Shown here piece after piece: positions 1 to 7,941 of a stretch of DNA of 15,968 bases. Source of the stretch: Sulfuricella sp. GTDB taxonomy: Bacteria; Pseudomonadota; Gammaproteobacteria; Burkholderiales; Sulfuricellaceae. The position numbers and the translations under genes are program-made. Each line of letters begins with the position of its first letter. The first letter of the stretch is position 1. The stretch spans positions 1 to 15,968 of the forward strand of contig JAIOJM010000117.1 in the NCBI GenBank assembly GCA_019911785.1, given 5' to 3'. The notes under the pieces were generated by a model. The model saw only the letters and a program-made list of their open reading frames with translations, had not been told where the DNA came from and did no database searches.

Positions 1-1454
1 TTTTCCATCACCTCCTTGTACTCGGACACGATCTTGTCCTGCTCCAGGCCGGTCAGGCGCTGCAGGCGCAGCTCCAGGATCGCCTGCGCCTGGGCGTCGG
101 AAAGGCGGTAGCCCTTGTCAGAGAACCCGAATTCGGGCGCCAGGCCTTCAGGGCGCGATGCATCGGCGGCGGACCGCGCCAGCATTTCCTCCACCAGCGG
201 CGAGCGCCAGACCCGCCCCATCAGCCCCTGCTTGGCAGCGGACGGCGTGGGCGCCGCCTTGATCAGGGCGATCACGTCGTCCACATTGGACAAGGCCACC
301 GCCAGGCCTTCCAGGATATGGCCACGTTCGCGCGCCTTCCTGAGTTCGAACACGGTGCGCCGCGTCACCACCTCGCGCCGATGGCGCAGGAAAGCGTCGA
401 GCATCTGCCTCAGGTTGAGCAGGCGCGGCTGGCCATCCAGAATCGCCACCATGTTCATGCCGAAGGTGTCCTGCATCTGGGTCTGCTTGTACAGGTTGTT
501 CAGCACCACTTCCGGCACTTCGCCGCGCTTCAGCTCGAGCACCATGCGCATGCCGGACTTGTCCGACTCGTCGCGCAGGTCGGAAATCCCCTCGAGCTTC
601 TTCTCGCGCACCAGCTCGCCGATCTTGATCAGCAGGTTGGCCTTGTTCACCTGGTAGGGCAGCTCGTCGACGATGATCGCCTGACGTCCGCCGACCTTGT
701 CGATATCCTCGAAATGGGTGCGGGCGCGCATCACCACCCGGCCGCGGCCGGTGCGGTAGCCTTCCTTGACCCCCACCGTGCCGTAGATGATGCCCGCCGT
801 CGGGAAGTCCGGCGCCGGCACGATCTCGATCAGTTCTTCGATGTCGGTCTCCGGGTTTTCCAGCAGCAGCAGGCAGGCATCCGTGATTTCGTTCAGGTTA
901 TGCGGCGGGATGTTGGTCGCCATGCCCACCGCGATGCCCGAGCTGCCGTTGATCAGCAGGTTGGGGATCTTCGACGGCAGAACCAGCGGCTCCTGCTCGG
1001 AACCGTCGTAGTTCGGGCCGAAATCCACCGTTTCCTTGTCCAGGTCGGCGAGCAATTCGTGGGCGATCCGCGCCATGCGGATCTCGGTGTAACGCATCGC
1101 GGCGGCATTGTCGCCGTCGACCGAACCGAAGTTGCCCTGGCCGTCCACCAGCGGGTAGCGCAGGGAAAAATCCTGCGCCATGCGGACGATGGTGTCGTAC
1201 ACCGCGGTGTCGCCGTGGGGGTGGTATTTACCGATCACGTCGCCGACGATACGCGCCGACTTCTTGTAGGGCTTGTTCCAGTCGTTGGACAGTTCGTGCC
1301 TGGCGAACAGCGCGCGCCGGTGCACCGGCTTGAGACCGTCGCGCACATCGGGCAGCGCCCGTCCCACGATCACGCTCATGGCGTAGTCCAGATAGGAACG
1401 GCGCATTTCTTCTTCGAGGCTGACCGGAAGTGTTTCTCTGGCGAATTGTTCCAT
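1..1454 (-). CDS. gyrA: DNA gyrase subunit A, N-terminal part (cut by window edge)
   Basis: Breakage-reunion subunit of the type II topoisomerase that introduces negative supercoils with GyrB. About 484 codons are present; the C-terminal beta-pinwheel and the stop lie left of the window. The protein starts [20 protein letters not shown] and continues with the family-typical [20 protein letters not shown]. The catalytic tyrosine sits in AMRYTEIR, equivalent to E. coli Tyr122. The quinolone-determining segment reads [16 protein letters not shown], with Thr at the E. coli Ser83 position and Asp87 kept; Thr is a natural residue there in many bacteria. ATG at 1454 is chosen because an in-frame TGA lies only three codons upstream. 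The Shine-Dalgarno sequence is weak (GAGC). The gene is divergent from the OmpA-domain gene. Identification is certain. Confidence 0.97.
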   Translation of the reverse strand, partial: MEQFARETLPVSLEEEMRRSYLDYAMSVIVGRALPDVRDGLKPVHRRALFARHELSNDWNKPYKKSARIVGDVIGKYHPHGDTAVYDTIVRMAQDFSLRYPLVDGQGNFGSVDGDNAAAMRYTEIRMARIAHELLADLDKETVDFGPNYDGSEQEPLVLPSKIPNLLINGSSGIAVGMATNIPPHNLNEITDACLLLLENPETDIEELIEIVPAPDFPTAGIIYGTVGVKEGYRTGRGRVVMRARTHFEDIDKVGGRQAIIVDELPYQVNKANLLIKIGELVREKKLEGISDLRDESDKSGMRMVLELKRGEVPEVVLNNLYKQTQMQDTFGMNMVAILDGQPRLLNLRQMLDAFLRHRREVVTRRTVFELRKARERGHILEGLAVALSNVDDVIALIKAAPTPSAAKQGLMGRVWRSPLVEEMLARSAADASRPEGLAPEFGFSDKGYRLSDAQAQAILELRLQRLTGLEQDKIVSEYKEVME

Positions 1455-1510
1455 GGATGCTCAGTTTCTTATGAACTTGCTTGTTGATATACGAAAACAA
1501 AATGTTAGCG

Positions 1511-1540
1511 ATTTTAGCATACCGGCGCAGCCCAGGCCAA
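1511..1540 (-). promoter_or_regulatory. Candidate sigma70 promoter of gyrA (extended -10)
   Basis: Reading leftward, TTGGCC (1540-1535) is followed after 18 bases by TAAAAT (1516-1511), preceded by TG one base upstream, which makes an extended -10. The start of transcription would fall near 1504, giving a leader of about 50 bases. Assigned by eye only. Confidence 0.4.
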
Positions 1541-1560
1541 TCCGCAGGGCAACCCTCGTT

Positions 1561-1589
1561 TTGGCAGTTCCTGATCTATAGTGTATGAT
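1561..1589 (+). promoter_or_regulatory. Strong sigma70-like promoter of the OmpA-domain gene
   Basis: TTGGCA (1561-1566) and TATGAT (1584-1589) are separated by exactly 17 bases; each hexamer matches consensus in 5 of 6 positions. Transcription would start near 1596, leaving a leader of about 79 bases that ends in AAGGAG (1661-1666), eight bases before the ATG. A strong promoter and ribosome site fit an abundant envelope protein. Confidence 0.6.
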
Positions 1590-1674
1590 AGAAACATCAA
1601 CCGGTTAGGCATCTGACCACGATAAGAACAAGCCTCAACAACAATAGCGGTAAATTTCTCAAGGAGAACCAATA

Positions 1675-2379
1675 ATGAAAATCTCGCTGGTCAAACAACT
1701 TGTTTTGAGCCTCACGCTTGCAACCGGAATTTCTGCCGCCGGCGCGGCTTTCGCGCACGATGTGCCGAATGCCGGCTACCTGATCGACACCCGCGGCACC
1801 CTGGTCAAGAACAACTACAACCAGTGCTGGCGCACCGGCTACTGGACTCCTGCCATGGCAGTCAAGGAATGCGATCCTGACCTGGTGAAGAAGGAAGAGC
1901 CGAAGAAGGAGGAGCCCAAAGCCGCCGCACCGGTAGCCCCCCCCGTTGCACCCGTTGCCGGCCCTGAAAAACCCGCTGTAAAGGTGACATTCAAGGCTGA
2001 AACCCTGTTCGATTTCGACAAGGCTGTGGTCCGTCCGGAAGGCAAGAAGGAGCTGGACGACAAGGTGGTCGCAAGCATGAAGGCCCACCCCGAAGTGGAA
2101 CTGCTGCTGGTAACCGGCCACACCGACCGCATCGGCACGACCCAATACAACCAGAAACTTTCCGAGCGCCGTGCTGCAGCGGTCAAGGCTTACCTGGTTG
2201 ACCAGGGCATTGCCGCCGACCGCGTCAAAACCGTAGGCAAGGGCGAATCCGAACCCAACCCCGATGCCGACACCAAAACCAAGTGCCGCAACATGCCTTC
2301 CAAGAAGCTGATCGAGTGCCTGCAGCCTGACCGCCGCGTCACCGTGGAACCGGAAATTCAGGTTCCGACCAAGAAGTAA
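1675..2379 (+). CDS. OmpA-family peptidoglycan-binding protein, RmpM-like
   Basis: Secreted protein of 234 aa that probably tethers the outer membrane or its porins to peptidoglycan. Residues 1-27 form a signal peptide (KISLVKQ, hydrophobic core, cleavage after AFA). The mature part starts with a short region carrying NYNQCWRTGYWTP, then a Lys/Glu- and Pro/Ala-rich linker (about 71-100), then an OmpA C-terminal domain (about 104-226) with LFDFDKAVVRP, the TGHTDRIG loop (Asp151) and LSERRA. No eight-strand beta barrel is present, so it resembles Neisseria RmpM rather than E. coli OmpA. Four cysteines (51, 66, 204, 215) could form two disulfides; the last two bracket an inserted loop before PDRRV, as in RmpM. 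The gene stands alone between its own promoter and terminator. Confidence 0.92.
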   Translation: MKISLVKQLVLSLTLATGISAAGAAFAHDVPNAGYLIDTRGTLVKNNYNQCWRTGYWTPAMAVKECDPDLVKKEEPKKEEPKAAAPVAPPVAPVAGPEKPAVKVTFKAETLFDFDKAVVRPEGKKELDDKVVASMKAHPEVELLLVTGHTDRIGTTQYNQKLSERRAAAVKAYLVDQGIAADRVKTVGKGESEPNPDADTKTKCRNMPSKKLIECLQPDRRVTVEPEIQVPTKK

Positions 2380-2396
2380 GCTTCTCCGGTCAGAAT

Positions 2397-2425
2397 AAGC
2401 CCCGCCTAGTGCGGGGCTTTTTTTT
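2397..2425 (+). terminator. Intrinsic terminator after the OmpA-domain gene
   Basis: A perfect 9-base-pair stem, AAGCCCCGC / GCGGGGCTT, with a 5-base loop (CTAGT) is followed by an unbroken run of T up to 2425. It starts 17 bases after the stop codon. Confidence 0.95.
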
Positions 2426-2441
2426 ATGCTAGATTCTGCCG

Positions 2442-3776
2442 ATGCATGCCATGCCCGATAACCCTGTAGACACCCTGATCGATGCGCGCTGGATCATCCC
2501 CGTCGAACCGGCCCGGCAAACCCTGTCCCGGCACTCCATCGCCATTGCCGGCGGCGTGATCCGCGACATCCTGCCGACCGGGGAGGCTCATGCCAAATAC
2601 AGCGCCAAACAGCATTTCCGGCTTGACGACCATGTCCTGATCCCCGGCCTGATCAACCTCCACACCCACGCCGCCATGTCGCTGCTGCGCGGCTTGGCGG
2701 ACGACCTGCCGCTGATGGAGTGGCTCAACAATCATATCTGGCCTGCCGAGGCGAAATTCGTGTCGCCGGAATTCGTGCGCGACGGCACCCTCCTCGCCTG
2801 TGCGGAAATGCTCAGGGGCGGGGTCACCTGCTTCAACGACATGTACTTCTTCCCCGCAGCGGCAGCGCAAACGGCGCTCGGCGCCGGAATGCGCGCCGCC
2901 ATCGGCATGATCGTGGTCGATTTCCCCACTGCCTACGCCGCCGATGCCGACGATTACCTGAGCAAGGGACTGGCGGTGCGCGACGAATTCCGCGGCGAGC
3001 CGCTGCTCACCTTCACGCTCGCCCCCCATGCGCCCTACACGGTGAGCGACAAGACCTTCGCCAAGGTATTGACCTACGCCGAGCAGCTCGACCTGCCGAT
3101 CCACATCCACCTGCACGAAACCCACGACGAGATCGGGGAAAGTCTCAAGCAATACCAGATGAGGCCGATCGAGCGGCTGCACCGTCTCGGCCTGCTTGGC
3201 CCCAATCTGATCGCGGTGCACGTGGTGCAGATCAATGCCGAGGAAATTCGCCTGCTCGCCGAACACGGCTGCCATGTGGCCCACTGTCCGAGCTCCAACC
3301 TCAAGCTTGCCAGCGGGATCGGCCCGGTGGTGGAAAAACTCGAACATGACGTCAATATCGGCCTGGGCACCGACGGCGCGGCGAGCAACAACCGGCTCGA
3401 CATGTTCGCGGAAATGCGCCTCGCCGCCCTGCTCGCCAAGGGCCAGAGCCGCCATGCCGCCGCGCTTCCCGCCCACCAGGCGCTGGCCATGGCCACCATC
3501 AATGCCGCCAAGGCGCTGGGAATCGACCGCCTGACCGGTTCGCTCGCCATCGGCAAGGCGGCGGACATCACCGCGGTGGACTTGTCCGCCCCGGAAACCC
3601 AGCCATGCTATGATGTCACCTCGCACCTGGTGTATGCCGCCGGACGGGAAAACGTCAGCCACGTCTGGGTGAACGGCAAGCTGGTGCTGGACGAACGGCG
3701 CCTGACCACCATCGACATCCATGAACTCAATGCCAGAACCAGCTTCTGGCACGAAAAAATCAGCCATTTGACATGA
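2442..3776 (+). CDS. mtaD: TRZ/ATZ-family amidohydrolase, probable methylthioadenosine/S-adenosylhomocysteine deaminase
   Basis: Cytoplasmic metal-dependent deaminase of 444 aa, the usual size for the family; it would convert S-adenosylhomocysteine or 5'-methylthioadenosine to the inosyl forms, clearing by-products of methylation. The amidohydrolase barrel shows the metal-binding HTH (His74, His76), APHAPYT (His196), HIHLHET (His223, Glu226) and [11 protein letters not shown] (Asp311), plus the MtaD-type [12 protein letters not shown]. It lies directly before ubiG and its stop overlaps the ubiG ATG by four bases (ATGA), so translation is probably coupled. Placement beside a SAM-dependent methyltransferase fits disposal of S-adenosylhomocysteine. 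Two starts are possible (2442, or 2451 giving MPDNPVD); neither has a clear ribosome site. Other members act on triazines or guanine, so the substrate is inferred. Confidence 0.88.
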   Translation: MHAMPDNPVDTLIDARWIIPVEPARQTLSRHSIAIAGGVIRDILPTGEAHAKYSAKQHFRLDDHVLIPGLINLHTHAAMSLLRGLADDLPLMEWLNNHIWPAEAKFVSPEFVRDGTLLACAEMLRGGVTCFNDMYFFPAAAAQTALGAGMRAAIGMIVVDFPTAYAADADDYLSKGLAVRDEFRGEPLLTFTLAPHAPYTVSDKTFAKVLTYAEQLDLPIHIHLHETHDEIGESLKQYQMRPIERLHRLGLLGPNLIAVHVVQINAEEIRLLAEHGCHVAHCPSSNLKLASGIGPVVEKLEHDVNIGLGTDGAASNNRLDMFAEMRLAALLAKGQSRHAAALPAHQALAMATINAAKALGIDRLTGSLAIGKAADITAVDLSAPETQPCYDVTSHLVYAAGRENVSHVWVNGKLVLDERRLTTIDIHELNARTSFWHEKISHLT

Positions 3777-4477
3777 ACGACACATTGAACGCAGACCAGC
3801 AGGAACTGGACAAATTCTCCCAGCTCGCCCATCGCTGGTGGGACCCCAACAGCGAATTCAAACCCCTGCACGACATCAACCCGCTGCGCCTCGACTACGT
3901 CGACCAGACCGCCAGTCTGGCCGGCAAGAAGGTGCTCGACGTCGGCTGCGGCGGCGGCATCCTGGCCGAAAGCATGGCGGCGCGCGGCGCCCAGGTTACC
4001 GGCATCGACCTCGGCGAAAAGGCGCTCAAGGTCGCCAAGCTGCACCTGCTGGAAAGCGGCCAGAAAGTCGACTACCGCCTGATCGCGGTGGAAGAACTGG
4101 CCAGGGAGCAGCCGCACCAGTACGACATCGTCACCTGCATGGAAATGCTCGAGCACGTGCCCGATCCGGCCAGCGTGGTGCGGGCCTGCGCGGAACTGGT
4201 CAAACCGGGCGGCCATGTATTCTTCTCCACCCTCAACCGCAGCCCGAAATCCTATCTGTTCGCCGTGATCGGCGCCGAGTATGTGCTCAACCTGCTGCCC
4301 AGAGGCACCCACGACTACGCCAAGTTCATCAAGCCTTCCGAACTGGGCGGCTACTGCCGCGCCGTCGGCCTCGGTGTCGCCGGCATCACCGGCATGAGCT
4401 ACAGCCCCTTCTCCAAAACCTACAGCCTCGGTGCCGACACCAGCATCAACTACCTGATCCATTGCCGGCAGGAATAA
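3773..4477 (+). CDS. ubiG: Ubiquinone biosynthesis O-methyltransferase UbiG
   Basis: SAM-dependent methyltransferase of 234 aa that carries out both O-methylations of ubiquinone synthesis (3-demethylubiquinol and 2-polyprenyl-6-hydroxyphenol type substrates), peripherally at the inner membrane. The N-terminus has the UbiG hallmark [19 protein letters not shown] followed by DINPLRLDY. Motif I is VLDVGCGGG (54-62), the ribose-binding acid is Asp79 in GIDLGE, and [11 protein letters not shown] follows as motif II/post-I. The C-terminal [10 protein letters not shown] and [10 protein letters not shown] segments are also typical. The gene overlaps mtaD by four bases at its start and the phosphatase by one base at its end, so the three form one operon. 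Confidence 0.96.
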   Translation: MNDTLNADQQELDKFSQLAHRWWDPNSEFKPLHDINPLRLDYVDQTASLAGKKVLDVGCGGGILAESMAARGAQVTGIDLGEKALKVAKLHLLESGQKVDYRLIAVEELAREQPHQYDIVTCMEMLEHVPDPASVVRACAELVKPGGHVFFSTLNRSPKSYLFAVIGAEYVLNLLPRGTHDYAKFIKPSELGGYCRAVGLGVAGITGMSYSPFSKTYSLGADTSINYLIHCRQE

Positions 4478-5124
4478 TGAAAGCGGTACTGTTCGATCTC
4501 GACGGCACGCTGGCCGATACCGCGCCCGATCTCGGCCACGCCCTCAACCTGCAGCGCGAACGGCACGGACTGCCGCCGCTGGCGCAGGAAATCATCCGCC
4601 CCTACGCCTCGCACGGCACCGTCGGCCTGTTCGAGATCGGCTTCGGCCTGACGCCGCAGGATGCGCGCTTCGCGCCCATGCGCGAGGAATACCTGGCGCT
4701 CTACACCGCCAACCTGTGCCTGCACACGCGGCTGTTCCCGGGCATGGCCGAACTTCTGGACGAACTCGAAGGCAAAGGCATCGCCTGGGGCGTGGTCACC
4801 AACAAGCCGGCGCGCTTCACCAACCCGCTGCTGGAGCAGCTTGGGCTGATCGGGCGCGCCGCCAGCATCATCAGCGGCGACACCTGCTCCCACCCCAAGC
4901 CGCACCCCGAACCGCTGCTGTGCGCCGCCCGCGAAATCGGCGTGGCGCCGCAGTCCTGCCTGTACGTGGGCGATGCCGAGCGCGACATCGAGGCGGCGCG
5001 CGCCGCCGAAATGCCGGCGCTGGTGGCCGCTTACGGCTATCTGGGGGAGAACGACAAACCGGAAACCTGGCGGGCGCAGAGCATCATCGCCTCTCCCGCC
5101 GAAATCATGCGTTTTCTCGGGTAA
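4477..5124 (+). CDS. gph: HAD-family phosphatase, phosphoglycolate phosphatase type (Gph, possibly MupP)
   Basis: Cytoplasmic HAD phosphatase of 215 aa. Motif I FDLDGTLADT gives nucleophile Asp7 and Asp9; motif II is VVTNKP (Thr108); motif III lysine is Lys141 in HPKPHPEP; motif IV is YVGDAERD (Asp166, Asp170). The cap between residues 15 and 85 is the alpha-helical type of the Gph subgroup. The ATG overlaps the ubiG stop (TAATG). Homologues in this position are usually labelled phosphoglycolate phosphatase. However, in Pseudomonas the HAD gene next to ubiG, mtaD and gyrA is MupP, the N-acetylmuramate-6-phosphate phosphatase of peptidoglycan recycling. The same neighbourhood here makes MupP a real alternative; sequence alone does not separate the two. 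Confidence 0.88.
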   Translation: MKAVLFDLDGTLADTAPDLGHALNLQRERHGLPPLAQEIIRPYASHGTVGLFEIGFGLTPQDARFAPMREEYLALYTANLCLHTRLFPGMAELLDELEGKGIAWGVVTNKPARFTNPLLEQLGLIGRAASIISGDTCSHPKPHPEPLLCAAREIGVAPQSCLYVGDAERDIEAARAAEMPALVAAYGYLGENDKPETWRAQSIIASPAEIMRFLG

Positions 5125-5143
5125 CCCTAGAAGCAGTAATCGC

Positions 5144-5177
5144 TTAACCGCAGAGGCGCGGAGGCGCGGAGAAATAA
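5144..5177 (+). repeat. GCAGAGGCG-type dispersed repeat, left arm
   Basis: AACCGCAGAGGCGCGGAGGCGCGGAG belongs to a purine-rich short-period repeat (unit about GCAGAGGCG) seen scattered in many environmental proteobacterial genomes. It starts 20 bases after the gph stop and is the inverted partner of the copy at 5238-5274. Together they can fold into a long stem between two convergent genes. No T-tract follows, so it is not a classical intrinsic terminator. Confidence 0.7.
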
Positions 5178-5237
5178 ACGGGCTACAGTGATCTCTGCCT
5201 CTCCAGATGGGCGAGCTCGCACAATGCCATAACTCCT

Positions 5238-5274
5238 TGTTTCTCCTCTGCGTCTCTGCGCCTCTGCGGTTCAA
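5238..5274 (-). repeat. GCAGAGGCG-type dispersed repeat, right arm (inverted)
   Basis: On the minus strand this reads AACCGCAGAGGCGCAGAGACGCAGAG, matching the left arm over its first 15 bases and then with scattered changes. It lies 20 bases beyond the stop codon of the HybE-like gene. About 60 bases of unrelated sequence separate the arms. Confidence 0.7.
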
Positions 5275-5293
5275 TTGAGCTTTTAAGATTCAT

Positions 5294-5857
5294 TCAGGTT
5301 CGGCGATTTCCCGCCAGCCGGGCGAAAAACTCCCGGCGCGACACTTCCTTCTGCCATCCGCATTCCCGTTTCTGTTCTTCCATCACCCGGTCGCGGGTCT
5401 TGATGACGTCGTTCCAGGCGGCGAAGACCGCATCGGCGGAATCGAACCGCTCCATCGACTGCACCAGCGGCTGGAGCAGGAAATGCCCGAGTTCGGGCAG
5501 GTAGTTGAGGTGCGCCTTCTGCGCCCCACCCAGTATAGTGAAATCCAGCAGCGGGCCGATCACGAGGAAGGGAGCGGCGGCGCGCTCGGCGGCGCTCCAC
5601 CCGGCCGGGACGAGCAGGCCGGGATCGCGCTCGGGCAGGAACACCCGCGCCATCATCCACGGCGTCAGCAGCAGGAACACGCACCAGCCGTCGCTGCGGC
5701 GGAAGGCGCGGACTTCAACCGGCAGGTCGTGGTTGACCAGGAACTCGCCGCTGAAATAGTTGCGGTAAATCGCGCCGAAGCAGTCGCCCACCGCGGCGAT
5801 CACCGCCTGGTCGTCGCTCTTGGGCAGAGCCCCCAGTTTCCAGGCGAAATCACTCAT
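5294..5857 (-). CDS. HybE-family chaperone, last gene of the molybdoenzyme operon
   Basis: Predicted cytoplasmic protein of 187 aa resembling HybE, the chaperone that acts on the Tat-exported small subunit of [NiFe]-hydrogenase 2. The family signature is around residues 48-76: VEVRAFRRSDGWCVFLLLTP followed by WMMARVFLP, matching HybE's TPWM...V.(F/L)P. The second conserved block is about residues 96-135. The C-terminus ends in SRREFFARLAG, a twin-arginine motif like the RR tail of E. coli HybE. ATG 5857 is preferred; the longer reading begins with TTG at 5872. It overlaps the TorD stop by eight bases, so it belongs to the molybdoenzyme operon. No hydrogenase gene is in the window. A role as a second maturation or proofreading chaperone for this molybdoenzyme is inference. 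Confidence 0.8.
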   Translation of the reverse strand: MSDFAWKLGALPKSDDQAVIAAVGDCFGAIYRNYFSGEFLVNHDLPVEVRAFRRSDGWCVFLLLTPWMMARVFLPERDPGLLVPAGWSAAERAAAPFLVIGPLLDFTILGGAQKAHLNYLPELGHFLLQPLVQSMERFDSADAVFAAWNDVIKTRDRVMEEQKRECGWQKEVSRREFFARLAGNRRT

Positions 5858-6362
5858 CGGACAGGCCCGCAAGCTGCTGGCCGAGCTGCCGGTAGATCAG
5901 CAGCCGGCTTTCCTGTTGCAGCACCAAGCCGATCCGGGGCAACCAGGCAGCGAGATGTTCCCCCCACAATTCCTGCAACAGCTCACTGCTGTGGCCGCAG
6001 GGTTGCTCCCGCAAATAGGCGGCGCACTCCAGCAGGGTGCCGAGATAGTCCGGCGGCGCGCCCTCGGCCTGCAGGCCGGCGCGGCGGTACAGGTCGCCGA
6101 GATGGTCGCAGGCGGCGCCGAACATCGCCCCGCCGAGAAAGGCCGATTCGAACGGCGGACAGACGGTTTTCGGGTGGCCGGAGATGAACAGGCGGGCATG
6201 CTCAGCCTGCCATTCCTCCAGCGGAGTTTGCGCCAGCTCCGTAACCGGCTCGCCCAGCCAGGCGTGTTCCCCGGCCAGTTCGCGCAGCACTCCCAGGGAT
6301 TCAGTGCCGGGACTCGCCAGCAGCCCGGAAAGCAGGCGCAGGGTTTCGGGGGAGGCGTTCAT
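5850..6362 (-). CDS. TorD/DmsD-family molybdoenzyme chaperone
   Basis: Cytoplasmic all-helical chaperone of 170 aa. TorD-family proteins bind the Tat signal peptide of a molybdoenzyme and hold the apoenzyme until cofactor insertion. Recognisable parts are AEHARLFISGHP (53-64), CPPFESAFLGG (68-78; the P-x-E-S element of the family) and PPDYLGTLLECAAYL (103-117). ATG 6362 is chosen because a longer reading would run into the upstream membrane subunit gene, whose stop is at 6370-6372; GGCGGG precedes the ATG. The gap to the upstream gene is 7 bases. Its client is almost certainly the catalytic subunit encoded at 7938-10727, which has a twin-arginine signal. Confidence 0.88.
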   Translation of the reverse strand: MNASPETLRLLSGLLASPGTESLGVLRELAGEHAWLGEPVTELAQTPLEEWQAEHARLFISGHPKTVCPPFESAFLGGAMFGAACDHLGDLYRRAGLQAEGAPPDYLGTLLECAAYLREQPCGHSSELLQELWGEHLAAWLPRIGLVLQQESRLLIYRQLGQQLAGLSDE

Positions 6363-6369
6363 CCCGCCA

Positions 6370-7326
6370 TTACCACGGATAGGCGTAGACGCCGGCATAC
6401 ATGAAATAGTGCCGCAGCATGTAGCCGCCCATCAGCACCAGCAGCGCCGCCGCCACGGTGGGGAGGCGGCTGCTCCAGCCCTTGATCACGCCTTTGAGTT
6501 CGAGGAAGAACGGCACCAGCAGGCCGAAGCCGATGAAGCCGACCAGCCAGCCGAAGTCGTTCCACAGCAGCTGCGCCGAGCGGTAGCCGGATTCCGAGCC
6601 GGACAGGGTGTAGTTGAAGAAGGAGAACAGGATCACCAGTTCGGTGGCGATCAGGATCACGTCGAAACGCTCGTAGCGGTGGCGGATGTCCTGGTCGTTC
6701 TCGTCCGGGATGAACACATTCAGCAGCAAGAGCAGGTAGGCGAACGCAGTCGAGAACGCCGACACCGTGAACAGCAGCGGCACGCCGGGGTTGTGCCACA
6801 GCGCCACCGCCGGGAAGGACTGGATCAGCAGGCCGGTATACACCGCGGTGCCGATGCCGTTGATGGTGGCGAGCCAGCCGACGATGCGGCGCCGCTTCAG
6901 GCAGCAGCCGGACAGCCATTCTACAAACCTGGTCTGCAACAGCGCCCCCACCAGCGGCATGCGCATGAACAGCGGCGTTTCGCGCATGTAGGGCAGGGCG
7001 TAGAGCATGCCCCACACCATCATCCACAGGATGAACTGGGTGCCCCAGGCGATCCAGGCATGCGGCTGGTAAAACAGCACCAGCGGGTTGAGCACATAGA
7101 TCACCGCAGTGTGGTGCAGCAGGTGGGCGAACAGCACCGCCGAGCTGATGGCCAGCATCACCACGCCGGACAGCGCGCCCCACAGGACGAGCTTGCGGTG
7201 CGGCCGGCAGTACATGTCGGTGAGGAAGCTGACCGACAGGGTCGCCGCGCCCAGCCCGCCGAAGAACAGGTACAGGGCGATCCACCAGGTCCAGATGCTT
7301 TGCGTTGTATAGGTCATGGTATCCAT
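6370..7326 (-). CDS. NrfD/PsrC-family quinone-reactive membrane subunit
   Basis: Integral membrane protein of 318 aa with eight predicted transmembrane segments, at about 11-36, 47-69, 88-111, 148-170, 181-206, 222-241, 257-276 and 290-310. NrfD/PsrC proteins anchor the enzyme on the periplasmic face and exchange electrons between the iron-sulfur subunit and the quinone pool; they bind no haem. The first helix region has the family-typical FFGGLGAATL, and HAWIAWGTQFILW lies in the third. ATG 7326 is preceded by AAAGG at a suitable distance. It follows the B subunit after 3 bases. Similar subunits occur in polysulfide, thiosulfate, tetrathionate and arsenate/arsenite enzymes and SoeABC, so family membership is sure but the specific complex is not. 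Confidence 0.93.
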   Translation of the reverse strand: MDTMTYTTQSIWTWWIALYLFFGGLGAATLSVSFLTDMYCRPHRKLVLWGALSGVVMLAISSAVLFAHLLHHTAVIYVLNPLVLFYQPHAWIAWGTQFILWMMVWGMLYALPYMRETPLFMRMPLVGALLQTRFVEWLSGCCLKRRRIVGWLATINGIGTAVYTGLLIQSFPAVALWHNPGVPLLFTVSAFSTAFAYLLLLLNVFIPDENDQDIRHRYERFDVILIATELVILFSFFNYTLSGSESGYRSAQLLWNDFGWLVGFIGFGLLVPFFLELKGVIKGWSSRLPTVAAALLVLMGGYMLRHYFMYAGVYAYPW

Positions 7327-7329
7327 GGC

Positions 7330-7941
7330 TCAACCTTTCCGCTTCATGTCGTCGATGTAGTACACGTTCGGCCTGGTGCCCAGGTGCGGCATCAGCGGCT
7401 GCGCCACCCCGCTCGCCACCAGTTGCGTGACCGGGTCGGCAGGATTGTCCAGGTCGCCGAACTGGCGCGCCGAGCCGACACAGGTTTCCACGCACGCCGG
7501 CTTCAGCCCCTTGTCGAGGCGGTGGGCGCAGAACGAACACTTGTCCATGGAGGGACTGGTGCGCTTCAACTCGCCGTAGAACTCCTTGCCGGTCTTGATG
7601 TCGGCGTAGGTCACTTCGTAGCGCGCATCGTAGGGGCAGGCCATGGCGCAGGCGCGGCAGCCCATGCAGCGCTCAGGATCGATCATGACGATGCCGTCGG
7701 CTCGTTTGTAGGTCGCCCCGGTCGGGCACACGGTCAGGCACGGCGGATTGTCGCAGTGGTTGCACAGGCGCGGGAAGAAGCGCCGCCGCACCATTTCACT
7801 CGTCCCGATTTCCTTCTCGTGCACGTAAGTGCGCCAGCTGCCCTTCCATACCGGGGTCTGGTTTTCCATCGCGCAGGCCGCCATGCAGGCATTGCAGCCG
7901 ACGCAGGTATTCAAATCGATCACCATTGCGTAGTGCGTCAT
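7330..7941 (-). CDS. Four-cluster [4Fe-4S] electron-transfer subunit (PsrB/PhsB/DmsB type)
   Basis: Protein of 203 aa carrying sixteen cysteines in four ferredoxin-type groups: Cys13/16/19/23, 60/63/68/72, 92/95/98/102 and 135/138/150/154. This is the pattern for four [4Fe-4S] clusters that wire a molybdenum catalytic subunit to its membrane anchor. Motifs visible are CVGCNACMAAC, CNHCDNPPCLTVCPTGA, CMGCRACAMACPYDAR and CSFCAHRL. There is no signal peptide, so it is expected to be co-exported with the Tat-bearing A subunit. Its ATG overlaps the A stop by four bases (ATGA), supporting equal synthesis of both. Family and role are secure; substrate specificity is set by the A subunit. Confidence 0.96.
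   Translation of the reverse strand: MTHYAMVIDLNTCVGCNACMAACAMENQTPVWKGSWRTYVHEKEIGTSEMVRRRFFPRLCNHCDNPPCLTVCPTGATYKRADGIVMIDPERCMGCRACAMACPYDARYEVTYADIKTGKEFYGELKRTSPSMDKCSFCAHRLDKGLKPACVETCVGSARQFGDLDNPADPVTQLVASGVAQPLMPHLGTRPNVYYIDDMKRKG

Noticed and set aside
1195..1225. Possible quinolone-resistance change in GyrA (Thr at the Ser83 position)
   Set aside because: Thr is the normal residue in many bacteria; resistance changes are usually to bulky hydrophobic residues, and Asp87 is intact.
318..1487. A 389-codon plus-strand frame opposite gyrA
   Set aside because: Antisense shadow of a clearly identified gyrA.
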